Origin: Dehalococcoidia bacterium
GTDB lineage: Bacteria; Chloroflexota; Dehalococcoidia; Tepidiformales; Tepidiformaceae
Length of the DNA: 8,632 bases
Direction of reading: 5' to 3'
Assembly (NCBI GenBank): GCA_007126855.1
Contig: SLAK01000195.1
Span: 1-8,632 of the forward strand
Shown: in pieces, positions 1 to 6,132 of the stretch
Position numbering within the stretch: the stretch's first letter is position 1
Layout of the letters: each line of letters starts with the position of its first letter
The notes under the pieces: model-generated
The model's input: the letters and a program-made list of their open reading frames with translations, nothing else
What the model was told of the DNA's origin: nothing
Database searches by the model: none
Made by a program: the position numbers and the translations under genes

Positions 1-112
1 CACCTACGTCCCACGCGAGAACTGCGACACGCCGGACGCCGAATGGAAAGACTACTTCGAAGACCATCTCCCCCGCGACCAGCAGGAGCGCCGCCAGGCC
101 CGGAGACACTGA
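1..112 (+). CDS. C-terminal end of an unidentified protein (5' partial)
   Basis: An open frame enters from the left edge (first full codon at base 2) and ends at TGA 110-112. It gives 36 residues: a TYVPRENCDTPDAEW segment followed by a charged tail (DQQERRQARRH). The composition is that of a normal soluble protein tail, with acidic and aromatic residues and then a basic end. No family can be recognised from so short a piece. The upstream part lies outside the window, so start, length and function are unknown. The next gene begins 58 bases later on the same strand. Confidence 0.6.
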   Translation, partial: TYVPRENCDTPDAEWKDYFEDHLPRDQQERRQARRH

Positions 113-170
113 TCGCGGGTCCGGCGGCAGATCGCTCGTAAGCTAGAAGCTGCACTACCCTTTCCCTGAC

Positions 171-896
171 GTGTACCAGCGTTGGATTGCCCCCATCCGG
201 GACTGGTTCAGCACCCCGGCCCGGCAGGCCTATGGCTATGCAGGTCTCGGCATCGCCGGTGTCGGGCTCGGCGTTCTCGGAGTGTTCCTGCTGCTGGGCG
301 GCGGCGGTGACCAGCAGTTCGTCGCCAGCAGCCCGCTTGAAGAAGATCGGGCCTCGCCAACGCCGGCGGTGCAACCTACGGTTGCGCCCACCGAGCCCCC
401 ACCACCATCCCCTCCCACCGTCGATACCCCAACGCCTGAGCCCACGGTGACAGAAACACCCACCCCCACCCCGGAAAGCGTAACGGCCCCTCCAACGCCA
501 ACCCCGGTGCCGCCTACTCCCACTCCGACGACGGCGCCTCCCACGCCCACGACCACGCCCACCCCGGAGCCGATTGTCGCCGGCGGCGACTACTGCCACA
601 CCATCGACTCGGCGACGCTGCCAACAACAGTCGGCGGGAGCATCACCCTGGGTGGCGAGCCTGCACCGCCGGGCACTGTCGTATCACTAGCGTTCGATGG
701 TGTCGCCGGGCCATCGACCCAGGCCGTTGTTGAAGACGGCGTTGCCAGCTTCGCCATTGACTATGCACCCGGGCCCGATGATTGTGCCAACCGCATGGGC
801 GCCGCGGTCACCGTGGTAGTAAATGGCGTCGCCTACCCGACCGGCCATAGTGTCGATGGTGATCCCGGCCTCGTATTGGTCCACATCGAAGGCTGA
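171..896 (+). CDS. Single-pass membrane protein with Pro/Thr-rich linker and extracytoplasmic beta-rich domain
   Basis: The protein is 241 aa from a GTG start. Residues 1-20 are a short basic cytoplasmic N-terminus (MYQRWIAPIRDWF). Residues about 22-43 are a Gly/Leu/Val-rich membrane helix. Residues about 62-134 are a low-complexity Pro/Thr/Glu linker with repeated PTPTP units. Residues about 138-241 form a compact domain with alternating hydrophobic strands (SITLGG, GTVVSLAF, AAVTVVVNG, GLVLVHIEG). Its two cysteines, C142 and C205, could form a disulfide, which suggests it sits outside the membrane. The domain resembles small transthyretin- or Ig-like beta sandwiches common on cell-surface proteins, but I cannot name a family. 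No Shine-Dalgarno is visible before the GTG. Role is inferred as surface display or adhesion-like and is unproven. It is convergent with the antitoxin gene, 25 bases away. Confidence 0.8.
   Translation: MYQRWIAPIRDWFSTPARQAYGYAGLGIAGVGLGVLGVFLLLGGGGDQQFVASSPLEEDRASPTPAVQPTVAPTEPPPPSPPTVDTPTPEPTVTETPTPTPESVTAPPTPTPVPPTPTPTTAPPTPTTTPTPEPIVAGGDYCHTIDSATLPTTVGGSITLGGEPAPPGTVVSLAFDGVAGPSTQAVVEDGVASFAIDYAPGPDDCANRMGAAVTVVVNGVAYPTGHSVDGDPGLVLVHIEG
354..572 (+). repeat. Pro/Thr-rich low-complexity coding repeat
   Basis: This stretch encodes residues 62-134 of the membrane protein. It consists of imperfect short units of CCN ACN codons giving PTP, PTPTP and TPEP motifs. Such linkers act as extended spacers that hold a domain away from the membrane. 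The near-periodic sequence also creates long spurious open frames on the opposite strand. It is prone to length change between strains. Confidence 0.7.
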
Positions 897-921
897 TCGC
901 GACGGAATAGCGCCCCTGGCC

Positions 922-1254
922 TCATCGCTTCAGGATCCCCTCGCGCTTCTCCTCTTCGTAGAGACGCTCGACCACGAATTCTTTGAGCAGCGTCTGGTAG
1001 CCCTTGTGCTTCTTCTTCGCCAGCGTCTTCAGCCGTGAGATGACGTCCTCGTCGAAGCGCACCGCGACCGACTTCGTCCGCGGCCGGGGCGGCGGCAGCC
1101 AGTCGTCCTCCGTGATAGGTTCGACTTCCGCAAAGAAGCCTTCGCCGAGCGAGTGTGTGCCCCAAAATTCCGCTTCTTCGGCTTCCGTTTCAAAGTCCGG
1201 AATCTCGGCAAGGCTCTGGATTTCCTTCAGTTGCTTTCGCGGCTCTTTGTTCAT
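922..1254 (-). CDS. CopG-type ribbon-helix-helix antitoxin (partner of BrnT-family toxin)
   Basis: The 110-aa protein starts at ATG 1254-1252, whose bases also supply the toxin stop (ATGA overlap). Residues about 10-35 read like the CopG_antitoxin family (IPDFETEAEEAEFW, then GTHSL). The C-terminal half, about residues 66-103, reads as a ribbon-helix-helix: an SVAVRFDED strand, then ISRLKTLAKKK and GYQTLLKEFVVERL helices. In this family the N-terminal part covers the toxin, and the RHH dimer binds the operon promoter, giving autorepression. The C-terminus is highly charged (EEEKREGILKR). It is the last gene of the minus-strand run uvrB, amidase, toxin, antitoxin. The start choice rests on the ATGA overlap typical of such modules. 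In the sequence as given, the toxin frame also reads through into this gene without a stop. Confidence 0.85.
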   Translation of the reverse strand: MNKEPRKQLKEIQSLAEIPDFETEAEEAEFWGTHSLGEGFFAEVEPITEDDWLPPPRPRTKSVAVRFDEDVISRLKTLAKKKHKGYQTLLKEFVVERLYEEEKREGILKR

Positions 1255-1530
1255 TGGCGGTTGCGTCCTCGAAAATGGCGGCGCTCCCGTAAGGTTGCAT
1301 CGCGGGCTGTCACTTACTCGCACCAGTCGCGACTCCCGTCGAGTGTACACGACCAGGATAAGTCGTCCTGGAGCTGTCCTCCCAAGGAGCGCCCGCCGAC
1401 GTTCCCGGTCTTGGCGCGCGGGATACATCACACGCGCCGGGTCCTCCATCGCCTCTTCGGCCTCTTCCGGCGTTACCCCATGCCGGGCGATGTGTTCGAC
1501 ATTCGCGTCATCCCAGTCGAAGCCGCTCAC
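1251..1530 (-). pseudogene. brnT: BrnT-family ribonuclease toxin, frameshifted near its 3' end
   Basis: From GTG 1530 the frame opens with FDWDDANVEHIARHGVTPEEA, then DPARV, RRRALLG, GRLILVVYTRRESRLVRV. This is the order of the BrnT family (PF04365): the FxWD start, the xKHGV-like helix, and a C-terminal strand before an ISAR-type motif. At residue 72 (bases 1317-1314, minus-strand GTAAGTG) the frame departs from the family. Dropping one A restores VTARDATLRERRHF and a TGA inside the ATGA shared with the antitoxin start, giving a normal 92-aa toxin. As written, the frame instead continues into the antitoxin as a 202-aa fusion (922-1530). The family is a type II toxin that cleaves RNA. The shift may be a real inactivating indel or an assembly error. 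No classic slippery heptamer is visible. Confidence 0.8.
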
Positions 1531-1549
1531 GAATCAGTATATACCATGG
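1531..1549 (-). promoter_or_regulatory. Candidate -10 box and small palindromes ahead of the toxin gene
   Basis: On the minus strand, TATACT (1541-1536) lies 5 bases before the toxin GTG, and no Shine-Dalgarno is visible. This spacing would give a leaderless transcript. The same bases form an 8-bp palindrome, GTATATAC (1537-1544), adjoining CCATGG (1544-1549). RHH antitoxins bind small palindromes in their own promoter, so this is a plausible operator. No convincing -35 is seen, and the amidase stop codon is only 22 bases upstream of the toxin start, so read-through from uvrB-amidase is also possible. Confidence 0.35.
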
Positions 1550-1552
1550 CAG

Positions 1553-2974
1553 CTACAGGCGCGCCCACTCCGTCGGCCAGTTCGGATGCCATGGGCGCTC
1601 ACACTCGAACGCCGCCGCCATCTGCAACACCAGCTCGTCCCGGTGCCGCGGCCCCACGATCTGCAGCCCGAGGGGCAGCCCCGCCTTCGAAATACCCGCC
1701 CGCACCGTCGCCGCCGGGTGCCACGACAGGTTAAACGGGATCGTGAACGACGCCACTGCAACCGGCGGGCACCGCTTCCCTTCGATTTCCGTCGGCCACG
1801 GCCCCTTCGCAGGCGGCGGGTCGAACGGCACCGTCGGCGTGATCAGCACGTCGTATTCCTCGAACATCTCGGCGCACCACGCGTTCAGCCGCGCTCGCGC
1901 CTCCGCCATCGCGCCCCATGCCTCGGGCGTCATGTCCCGGCCCGATTTCACCCCGGCGATGTACTGGCGGCCGAACTCGTGCTCGTGCTCTGGCAATAGC
2001 TTGTGCAGATGCGAAAGCTGCAGGAAGTTGCCCAGCATCGTCCATTCCGGCCCCATCTGTGGCGGCCCGCCCTTCACGTCGCCAACCGTGTGCCCAAGCC
2101 GCTCGAACAGCTTCACCCCGTCCTCCACCGCAGCTTCCACATCCGATTGCACCGCCGCATAGTCCAGGTCCGGCGAATAGCCGATGCGCAGGCGCGGCGG
2201 ATCTTCCTTCAGCCTGTCCACGTACCGGTATCCCGGGTGCGGCAGGCTGTTCGGGTCATAGGGCGAAGGCCCCGCCACCTGGTCCAGGAACAACGCCCCA
2301 TCGGCCACCGTCCGCGTCAGCGGACCATAGTGCGACGTATCGCCGAAGTCCCAGCGTGTAGACGGCCCCATCGGCACGCGCCCGAACGAGGGCTTCAGCC
2401 CGAAGGTCCCCGTGAAGCTTGCCGGGATGCGTATGCTCCCGCCCCCGTCGCTCGCCGTCACCAGCGGCAGCACACCACCGGCGACAGCCGCCGATGAGCC
2501 ACCGCTCGAACCGCCCGGCGAGCGGTCCAGGTTCCACGGGCTGCGCGTCGCGCCGAACACCAGGTTCTTCGTCAGCGCCGTCCAGCCAAACTCCGGCGTG
2601 TTGGTCTTCCCGAGCACAATCGCGCCCGCCGCACGCAGCCGCGCCACCTGCGTCGAATCCTGTTTCGCCACGTTGTCCTTGAACGGCAGCGACCCCATGG
2701 AGGTCACCAGCCCCTCGACATCCTCGAGGTCCTTCACGCCCAGCGGGATGCCTTCCAGCGGCCGGCCGTCCCCCCGCGCGAGGCGCTCTGCCGCCGCTTT
2801 CGCATCGGCCATCAGCGCGTCCCGGTCGCGCATCGCGACAACAGCGTTCAGGTCCGGGTTCGTTTCGTCGATCCGCGCCAGCGTGGCTTCCATCAGCTCC
2901 ACCGGCGAAGCCTTCTTCGCGTGGAGCGCCTCCGCCAGTTCGGTGAGCGACATTGTGAGCAGTTCGTGGACCAT
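1553..2974 (-). CDS. Amidase-signature family hydrolase
   Basis: The 473-aa enzyme starts at ATG 2974, chosen because AAGGAGG lies 7 bases upstream; an in-frame ATG 12 codons earlier (3010) has no such site. It carries the complete Ser-cisSer-Lys triad of the amidase signature family. K81 is in GIPLGVKDLEDVEG, the cis-Ser S156 is in SPGGSSGGSSAAVAGG, and the nucleophile S180 is in TASDGGGSIRIPA. Spacings of 75 and 24 residues match the well-studied member FAAH. The family hydrolyses amide bonds of diverse small molecules. The true substrate cannot be read from sequence. GatA of the Asp/Glu-tRNA amidotransferase is unlikely because no gatB or gatC is adjacent, although GatA shares the fold. 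The C-terminal region (about 355-473) contains the usual ITPTVPFDPPP and GLPLGLQIVGP segments. It lies 63 bases downstream of uvrB, probably co-transcribed. Length is typical. Confidence 0.92.
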   Translation of the reverse strand: MVHELLTMSLTELAEALHAKKASPVELMEATLARIDETNPDLNAVVAMRDRDALMADAKAAAERLARGDGRPLEGIPLGVKDLEDVEGLVTSMGSLPFKDNVAKQDSTQVARLRAAGAIVLGKTNTPEFGWTALTKNLVFGATRSPWNLDRSPGGSSGGSSAAVAGGVLPLVTASDGGGSIRIPASFTGTFGLKPSFGRVPMGPSTRWDFGDTSHYGPLTRTVADGALFLDQVAGPSPYDPNSLPHPGYRYVDRLKEDPPRLRIGYSPDLDYAAVQSDVEAAVEDGVKLFERLGHTVGDVKGGPPQMGPEWTMLGNFLQLSHLHKLLPEHEHEFGRQYIAGVKSGRDMTPEAWGAMAEARARLNAWCAEMFEEYDVLITPTVPFDPPPAKGPWPTEIEGKRCPPVAVASFTIPFNLSWHPAATVRAGISKAGLPLGLQIVGPRHRDELVLQMAAAFECERPWHPNWPTEWARL

Positions 2975-2981
2975 ATGCGAG

Positions 2982-2988
2982 CCTCCTT
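2982..2988 (-). promoter_or_regulatory. Shine-Dalgarno AAGGAGG for the amidase
   Basis: On the minus strand AAGGAGG is followed by 7 bases and then ATG 2974. This near-perfect anti-16S match fixes the amidase start downstream of the longest possible frame. Confidence 0.8.
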
Positions 2989-3037
2989 GGTTGGCCCGCA
3001 TTCTACGCACTATCGGCGGCGCGGATCGTCAGGGATT

Positions 3038-5152
3038 CTACCGCCGGTATCGCCTGCCCCGGTCGCGGCCACCCGCCTGGCTGCGTCCCCAGCGCATCGG
3101 CCCGCCGCGGCCCGCCACCGACGCGAACGCCGACAGTTCCTCCTCGTCGCTGTCCAGCAGCGTGCGCCGCAATTCCACGATCTGGTCCCGAAGCGCCGCG
3201 GCCTTCTCGAACTCCAGGTTCTTTGCTGCCGTCTTCATCGCTGATTCGAGGTCCTTCACGGTCCGCAGCAGCTCGTCCTTCGGCATCTCCTTCACGCCGC
3301 CGTCGTACTCCGCCTGCTCTTCCGCCACCATCCGCACGCGGTCGGTAATGTCGCGGATAGCCTTCGTGATGCCCCGCGCTTCGATGCCGTGCTCCTCGTT
3401 GTAGCGCCTCTGGATATCCCGGCGCCGGTACGTCTCGTCGATCGCTCCCTGCATGCTCTTTGTCACCGTGTCGGCGTACATGATCACGCGCCCTTCGATA
3501 TGCCGCGCCGCGCGCCCCACCGTCTGGATAAGCGAGCGGTTCGACCGCAGGTACCCCTCTTTGTCCGCATCCAGAATGCAGACCAGCGACACCTCAGGCA
3601 GGTCCAGCCCCTCCCGCAGCAGGTTGATGCCAACCACCACGTCGTACACGCCCAGGCGCAGGTCCCGCAGGATCTCCACCCGGTCCAGCGTCTCCACCTC
3701 CGAATGGAGATAGTGAGTCTTTATGCCCATCTCCTTCAGGTAATCCGCCAGGTCTTCCGCCATCTTCTTCGTCAGCGTCGTCACCAGCACCCGCTGGCCC
3801 TTGTCCACCGTCTTCCTGATCTCGGCCATCAGGTCGTCGACCTGGTTCTTCGTCGGGCGCACCTCGATCTCCGGGTCCAGCAGGCCGGTTGGCCGGATGA
3901 TCTGCTCCACCACCTGCGACGACTTCTCTAGCTCGTAATCGCCCGGCGTCGCGCTCACATAGATGACCTGGTTGATGTGCTGGTTGAACTCTTCGAAAGT
4001 CAGCGGCCGGTTGTCCACAGCGCTTGGCAGCCGGAAGCCGAAATCCACCAGCGTGTCCTTTCGCGCCCGGTCGCCGAAATACTGCCCCTGCACCTGTGGC
4101 AGCGTGATGTGCGACTCGTCAACGATGAGCAGCCAGTCGTCCGGGAAGTAGTCCAGCAGGCACCAGGGCGTCGAGCCCGGCTCGCGCGCCTGCAGGTGCC
4201 GCGAATAGTTCTCCACCCCGGCGCAGAAGCCCGTCTCGCGCATCGACTCGATGTCGTATTTCGTGCGCTCCTCCAGCCTTGCCGCCTCCAGGATCTTGCC
4301 CTGATTCTTCAGCCGTTCGAGCTGCTCTGCCAGCTCTGCCTCGATCCCCTGGATCGCCTTGTCCATCCGTTCCGATGTGGTCACCCAGTGCCGTGCCGGG
4401 TAGATATCGACGAAGTCGCGCTCCGACAGGATCTCCCCGGTGAGCGGGTCGAGCTCCACAATCCGCTCAACCTCGTCGCCGAAGAAGTCGATACGCACGG
4501 CCAGCTCGTCGTAGCTCGGGAGAAGCGTCAGCGAATCCCCGCGCAGCCGGAATTTCCCGCGCACCAGGTTCATGTCGTTGCGCTCGTATTGCATGCCGAC
4601 CATCCGCCGGATCGCCTCGCTCCGGTTGAAGCGCTGCCCTTTGCGGAAACTCAGCACAAACTCCTGGTACTGCGCCGGCTCGCCCAGACCGTAGATGCAG
4701 CTCACGCTCGCCACGATGATCACGTCCCGCCGCGTGAACAGCGAGCGAGTCGCCGCGTGGCGCAGCTTGTCGATTTCCTCGTTGATGTCCGCGTCTTTTG
4801 CGATGTACGTATCCGTCCGGGGGATGTACGCCTCCGGCTGGTAATAGTCGTAGTAGCTCACGAAGTACTCGACGGCGTTCTCCGGGAAGAAATCCTTCAA
4901 CTCGCTGCAGAGCTGCGCCGCAAGCGTCTTGTTATGCGCCAGCACCAGCGTCGGACGCCCCACCTGGGCCACCACATTCGCTATCGTGAAGGTCTTTCCC
5001 GAGCCGGTCGCGCCGAGCAAGGTCTGGTAGCGGTACCCTTCATTCAGTCCCTTGGCCAGCGCCTCGATCGCCTCCGGCTGGTCACCCGTCGGCGCCCAGT
5101 CAGCCGCAAGCTTGAACGGGGATGGTTCACCCGAGATCGTCGCCGTCGACAT
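3038..5152 (-). CDS. uvrB: UvrABC excinuclease subunit B
   Basis: The protein is 704 aa from ATG 5152. UvrB is the DNA-damage-verifying helicase-like subunit of nucleotide excision repair. It is loaded by UvrA and then recruits UvrC for dual incision. Visible motifs, in order: PTGDQPEAI (21-29); Walker A GATGSGKT (47-54); the beta-hairpin with YYDYYQPEAYIPRTDTYI (about 100-117), which inserts between DNA strands; DESH Walker B (345-348); VSATPGDYE (399-407); REGLDLPEVSL (513-523); QTVGRAARH (543-551); and a C-terminal UVR coiled-coil (about 627-666) that contacts UvrC. A short basic Gly/Arg tail (GRDRGRRYRR) extends past the UVR domain and is a minor oddity. The family usually starts just before the PTGDQ block, so ATG 5152 is preferred over an upstream in-frame ATG at 5200. 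No Shine-Dalgarno is seen. Confidence 0.97.
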   Translation of the reverse strand: MSTATISGEPSPFKLAADWAPTGDQPEAIEALAKGLNEGYRYQTLLGATGSGKTFTIANVVAQVGRPTLVLAHNKTLAAQLCSELKDFFPENAVEYFVSYYDYYQPEAYIPRTDTYIAKDADINEEIDKLRHAATRSLFTRRDVIIVASVSCIYGLGEPAQYQEFVLSFRKGQRFNRSEAIRRMVGMQYERNDMNLVRGKFRLRGDSLTLLPSYDELAVRIDFFGDEVERIVELDPLTGEILSERDFVDIYPARHWVTTSERMDKAIQGIEAELAEQLERLKNQGKILEAARLEERTKYDIESMRETGFCAGVENYSRHLQAREPGSTPWCLLDYFPDDWLLIVDESHITLPQVQGQYFGDRARKDTLVDFGFRLPSAVDNRPLTFEEFNQHINQVIYVSATPGDYELEKSSQVVEQIIRPTGLLDPEIEVRPTKNQVDDLMAEIRKTVDKGQRVLVTTLTKKMAEDLADYLKEMGIKTHYLHSEVETLDRVEILRDLRLGVYDVVVGINLLREGLDLPEVSLVCILDADKEGYLRSNRSLIQTVGRAARHIEGRVIMYADTVTKSMQGAIDETYRRRDIQRRYNEEHGIEARGITKAIRDITDRVRMVAEEQAEYDGGVKEMPKDELLRTVKDLESAMKTAAKNLEFEKAAALRDQIVELRRTLLDSDEEELSAFASVAGRGGPMRWGRSQAGGRDRGRRYRR

Positions 5153-5158
5153 AGCTCG

Positions 5159-5167
5159 AGTGTAGCA
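5159..5167 (-). promoter_or_regulatory. Candidate extended -10 of a leaderless uvrB promoter
   Basis: On the minus strand TGCTACACT ends 6 bases before the uvrB ATG. TACACT matches four of six -10 consensus bases and has the TGn extension. With a start site about 7 bases downstream, the mRNA would begin at the ATG itself, consistent with the lack of a Shine-Dalgarno. No good -35 hexamer lies at the expected distance. Inference only. Confidence 0.35.
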
Positions 5168-5192
5168 GGCAGGCCCCGCACGCCACCGCCAG

Positions 5193-5216
5193 AACGGCAC
5201 AAATCTTTGCGCCGTT
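5193..5216. promoter_or_regulatory. 24-bp near-perfect inverted repeat upstream of uvrB (candidate operator)
   Basis: The arms are AACGGC-A-CAAA and TTTG-C-GCCGTT around a central TC, so 10 of 12 base pairs are self-complementary. It lies 41 bases upstream of the uvrB start, between uvrB and the divergent leader, where a repressor could act on either side. It fits neither the E. coli (CTGT-N8-ACAG) nor the Bacillus (GAAC-N4-GTTC) LexA box, so an SOS role is a guess. As RNA it could also fold as a hairpin. Confidence 0.45.
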
Positions 5217-5250
5217 GTTAGGCGGAAAGACTACACATAAAGAACCGCCG

Positions 5251-5259
5251 TGATACGAT
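5251..5259 (+). promoter_or_regulatory. Candidate extended -10 for the structured leader
   Basis: TGATACGAT has the TGn extension and four of six -10 bases (TACGAT). A similar TGATATACC precedes the c-di-AMP riboswitch at 5998-6006. No clear -35 is visible; ACTACA 18 bases upstream is a poor match. A start near 5266 would place the structured leader immediately after it. Confidence 0.3.
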
Positions 5260-5265
5260 CGCCCG

Positions 5266-5454
5266 TGCCGGATTTCAGTGAGCAGCTGAAAGACGGGGCG
5301 ATTCGGGCGGGGTGAATGGCCGCAATCGCGCACAAGCGCTGATCCGCGCATTGCACCCACGAGCGAACCCCCTGGCAACCGGGACCGTCTCAAACGAGCC
5401 GGGCCCGCTAAGCCCCACAGGGACCCGGCCTGTCCCTGTGCATGGAGGGATGGC
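5266..5454 (+). ncRNA. Structured 5' leader with Shine-Dalgarno-competing hairpin (orphan riboswitch candidate)
   Basis: About 190 non-coding bases precede the TTG-started gene. Visible helices: TTTCAG/CTGAAA (5273-5278 with 5286-5291); GGGTG/CACCC (5310-5314 with 5354-5358), enclosing ATC-GCGC-ACAA-GCGC-T-GAT (5325-5343); and a 9-bp perfect hairpin CACAGGGAC/GTCCCTG TG (5416-5424 with 5432-5440). The last hairpin's 3' arm contains TCCCT (5433-5437). This can instead pair with AGGGA (5446-5450) inside the Shine-Dalgarno GGAGGGA. The two pairings exclude each other, as in translational riboswitches. Fragments recall known aptamers (GGCAACC as in SAM-I, GGGGTGAAT as in c-di-AMP), but neither full consensus is present. 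No ligand can be assigned. Confidence 0.45.
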
Positions 5455-5925
5455 TTGAAATTCGTCCTCCGCTATTGGACCCGGCGTTCCGCGTCCACCA
5501 TTGCCCTGCAGTGTACGCAACACCCGCGCGCCATCTGTGCCGCCGCCCGCCGGCTGCGCCATGAAGCGGCTGAACGCGATTGGACTATCTATGGCGAAGC
5601 ATTTCTCCGGTTGAATAGTCGTGGTGATACGACGCTGCACCTCCCGGTGCGCCTTGGAAACGATAGGCCCTGCTTTCCCCTGGCTACCGGCAGGATTGAT
5701 TACGGCCCCGTTGTCGCCGCATACGAAGTGCCTGTGAGGGAGACCGGGCGGGTCGTCAAGGCCATGACGGACTACATAACAGGGCACACCGGCATGACAG
5801 GGCCCGTCGAATACCACTTCGACCCCTCCGTAGGGCGCACCGAGGGCCTCGTAGTCGTCCCCGTTACCGAGCACCCTGTCGACAAACTGGCATATATCTC
5901 AATACTCGATGCCGTCACCGGGTAA
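5455..5925 (+). CDS. Conserved-looking protein of unknown function (156 aa, TTG start)
   Basis: The start is TTG 5455, supported by GGAGGGA ending 4 bases before it; there is no upstream in-frame alternative with a better site. The N-terminus (1-45) is basic with Arg/His and two Cys. The C-terminal half has strand-helix-strand character: GRIDYGPVVAAYEVP, then ETGRVVKAMTDYI, then GPVEYHFDPSVGR and GLVVVPVTE. This order faintly recalls GyrI-like small-molecule-binding domains (strand, helix, a GP-x-E-x-Y-x-x-DP-like motif, closing PV strand), but the match is too weak to assign. No signal peptide, membrane segment or catalytic motif is seen. It stands alone between two structured leaders, and its own translation looks controlled by the upstream RNA. 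An inverted repeat ACCGGGT-A-ACCCGGT overlaps its stop (5917-5931) without a T tract. Confidence 0.65.
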   Translation: MKFVLRYWTRRSASTIALQCTQHPRAICAAARRLRHEAAERDWTIYGEAFLRLNSRGDTTLHLPVRLGNDRPCFPLATGRIDYGPVVAAYEVPVRETGRVVKAMTDYITGHTGMTGPVEYHFDPSVGRTEGLVVVPVTEHPVDKLAYISILDAVTG

Positions 5926-5976
5926 CCCGGTCCACCCACCGTCTGTCAGCGGTTAAGGAAAACGCGATCTTTTTGC

Positions 5977-6006
5977 TTGTCGCGCCGGGAGACGCTGTGA
6001 TATACC
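5977..6006 (+). promoter_or_regulatory. Promoter for the c-di-AMP riboswitch transcript
   Basis: TTGTCG (5977-5982, four of six -35 bases), an 18-base spacer and TATACC (6001-6006) preceded by TGA (extended -10) point to a start near 6013. That is just ahead of the first aptamer helix at 6019. The position agrees with the riboswitch boundary, which raises confidence in an otherwise average promoter. Confidence 0.55.
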
Positions 6007-6012
6007 GGATCG

Positions 6013-6132
6013 AGCAATAGCCGAGTCCCGCATGCGCGGGAACGGGGGAACCAATCCTTGGGGTGTATTGCACGGCTTCCGTGCATAGGCGACTTCCGAC
6101 GCCGAACCCGTCAGCTAACCCCGTAGGCTTTC
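6013..6132 (+). ncRNA. c-di-AMP riboswitch aptamer (ydaO/yuaA class)
   Basis: The aptamer binds cyclic di-AMP, the second messenger tied to osmotic balance and the cell wall. Hallmarks in order: GCCGAGTCC (6020-6028); hairpin TCCCGC-ATGC-GCGGGA (6026-6041); GGGGGAACC (6044-6052); TTGGGGTG (6058-6065); hairpin TGCACGG-CTT-CCGTGCA (6069-6085); TAGGCGACTTCC (6086-6097); and the most conserved block CGAACCCGTCAGCTAACC (6103-6120), then CCGTAGGC. P1 can close AGCC (6019-6022) with GGCT (6126-6129). The order and spacing match the RF00379 consensus throughout, including both GG-rich junctions. Known members mostly turn expression off when the ligand is high. The downstream genes are unlike the usual K+ transporter or cell-wall hydrolase targets. 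Covariance-model scoring was not possible here. Confidence 0.92.

Noticed and set aside
236..562. 108-aa Gly/Val-rich minus-strand frame
   Set aside because: It is the reverse reading of the Pro/Thr-rich repeat and has only repeat-derived composition.
1310..1320. Programmed ribosomal frameshift at the brnT site
   Set aside because: GTAAGTGAC on the coding strand has no X-XXY-YYZ slippery heptamer, no obvious stimulatory hairpin, and frameshifting is not known for this family.
3977..5221. 414-aa plus-strand open frame
   Set aside because: Antisense shadow of uvrB; Arg/His/Leu-rich with no family pattern.
5266..5358. Second c-di-AMP riboswitch
   Set aside because: It shares GCCGG, a P2-like hairpin and GGGGTGAAT with the aptamer at 6013, but lacks the TAGGG junction and the CAGCTAACC block that define the class.
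5360..5400. SAM-I riboswitch fragment (GAACCCCCTGGCAACC)
   Set aside because: The GGCAACC core recalls SAM-I, but the upstream kink-turn and GAGGGACTGGCCC-type blocks are missing and the 3' GGTGCTAA part is poor.
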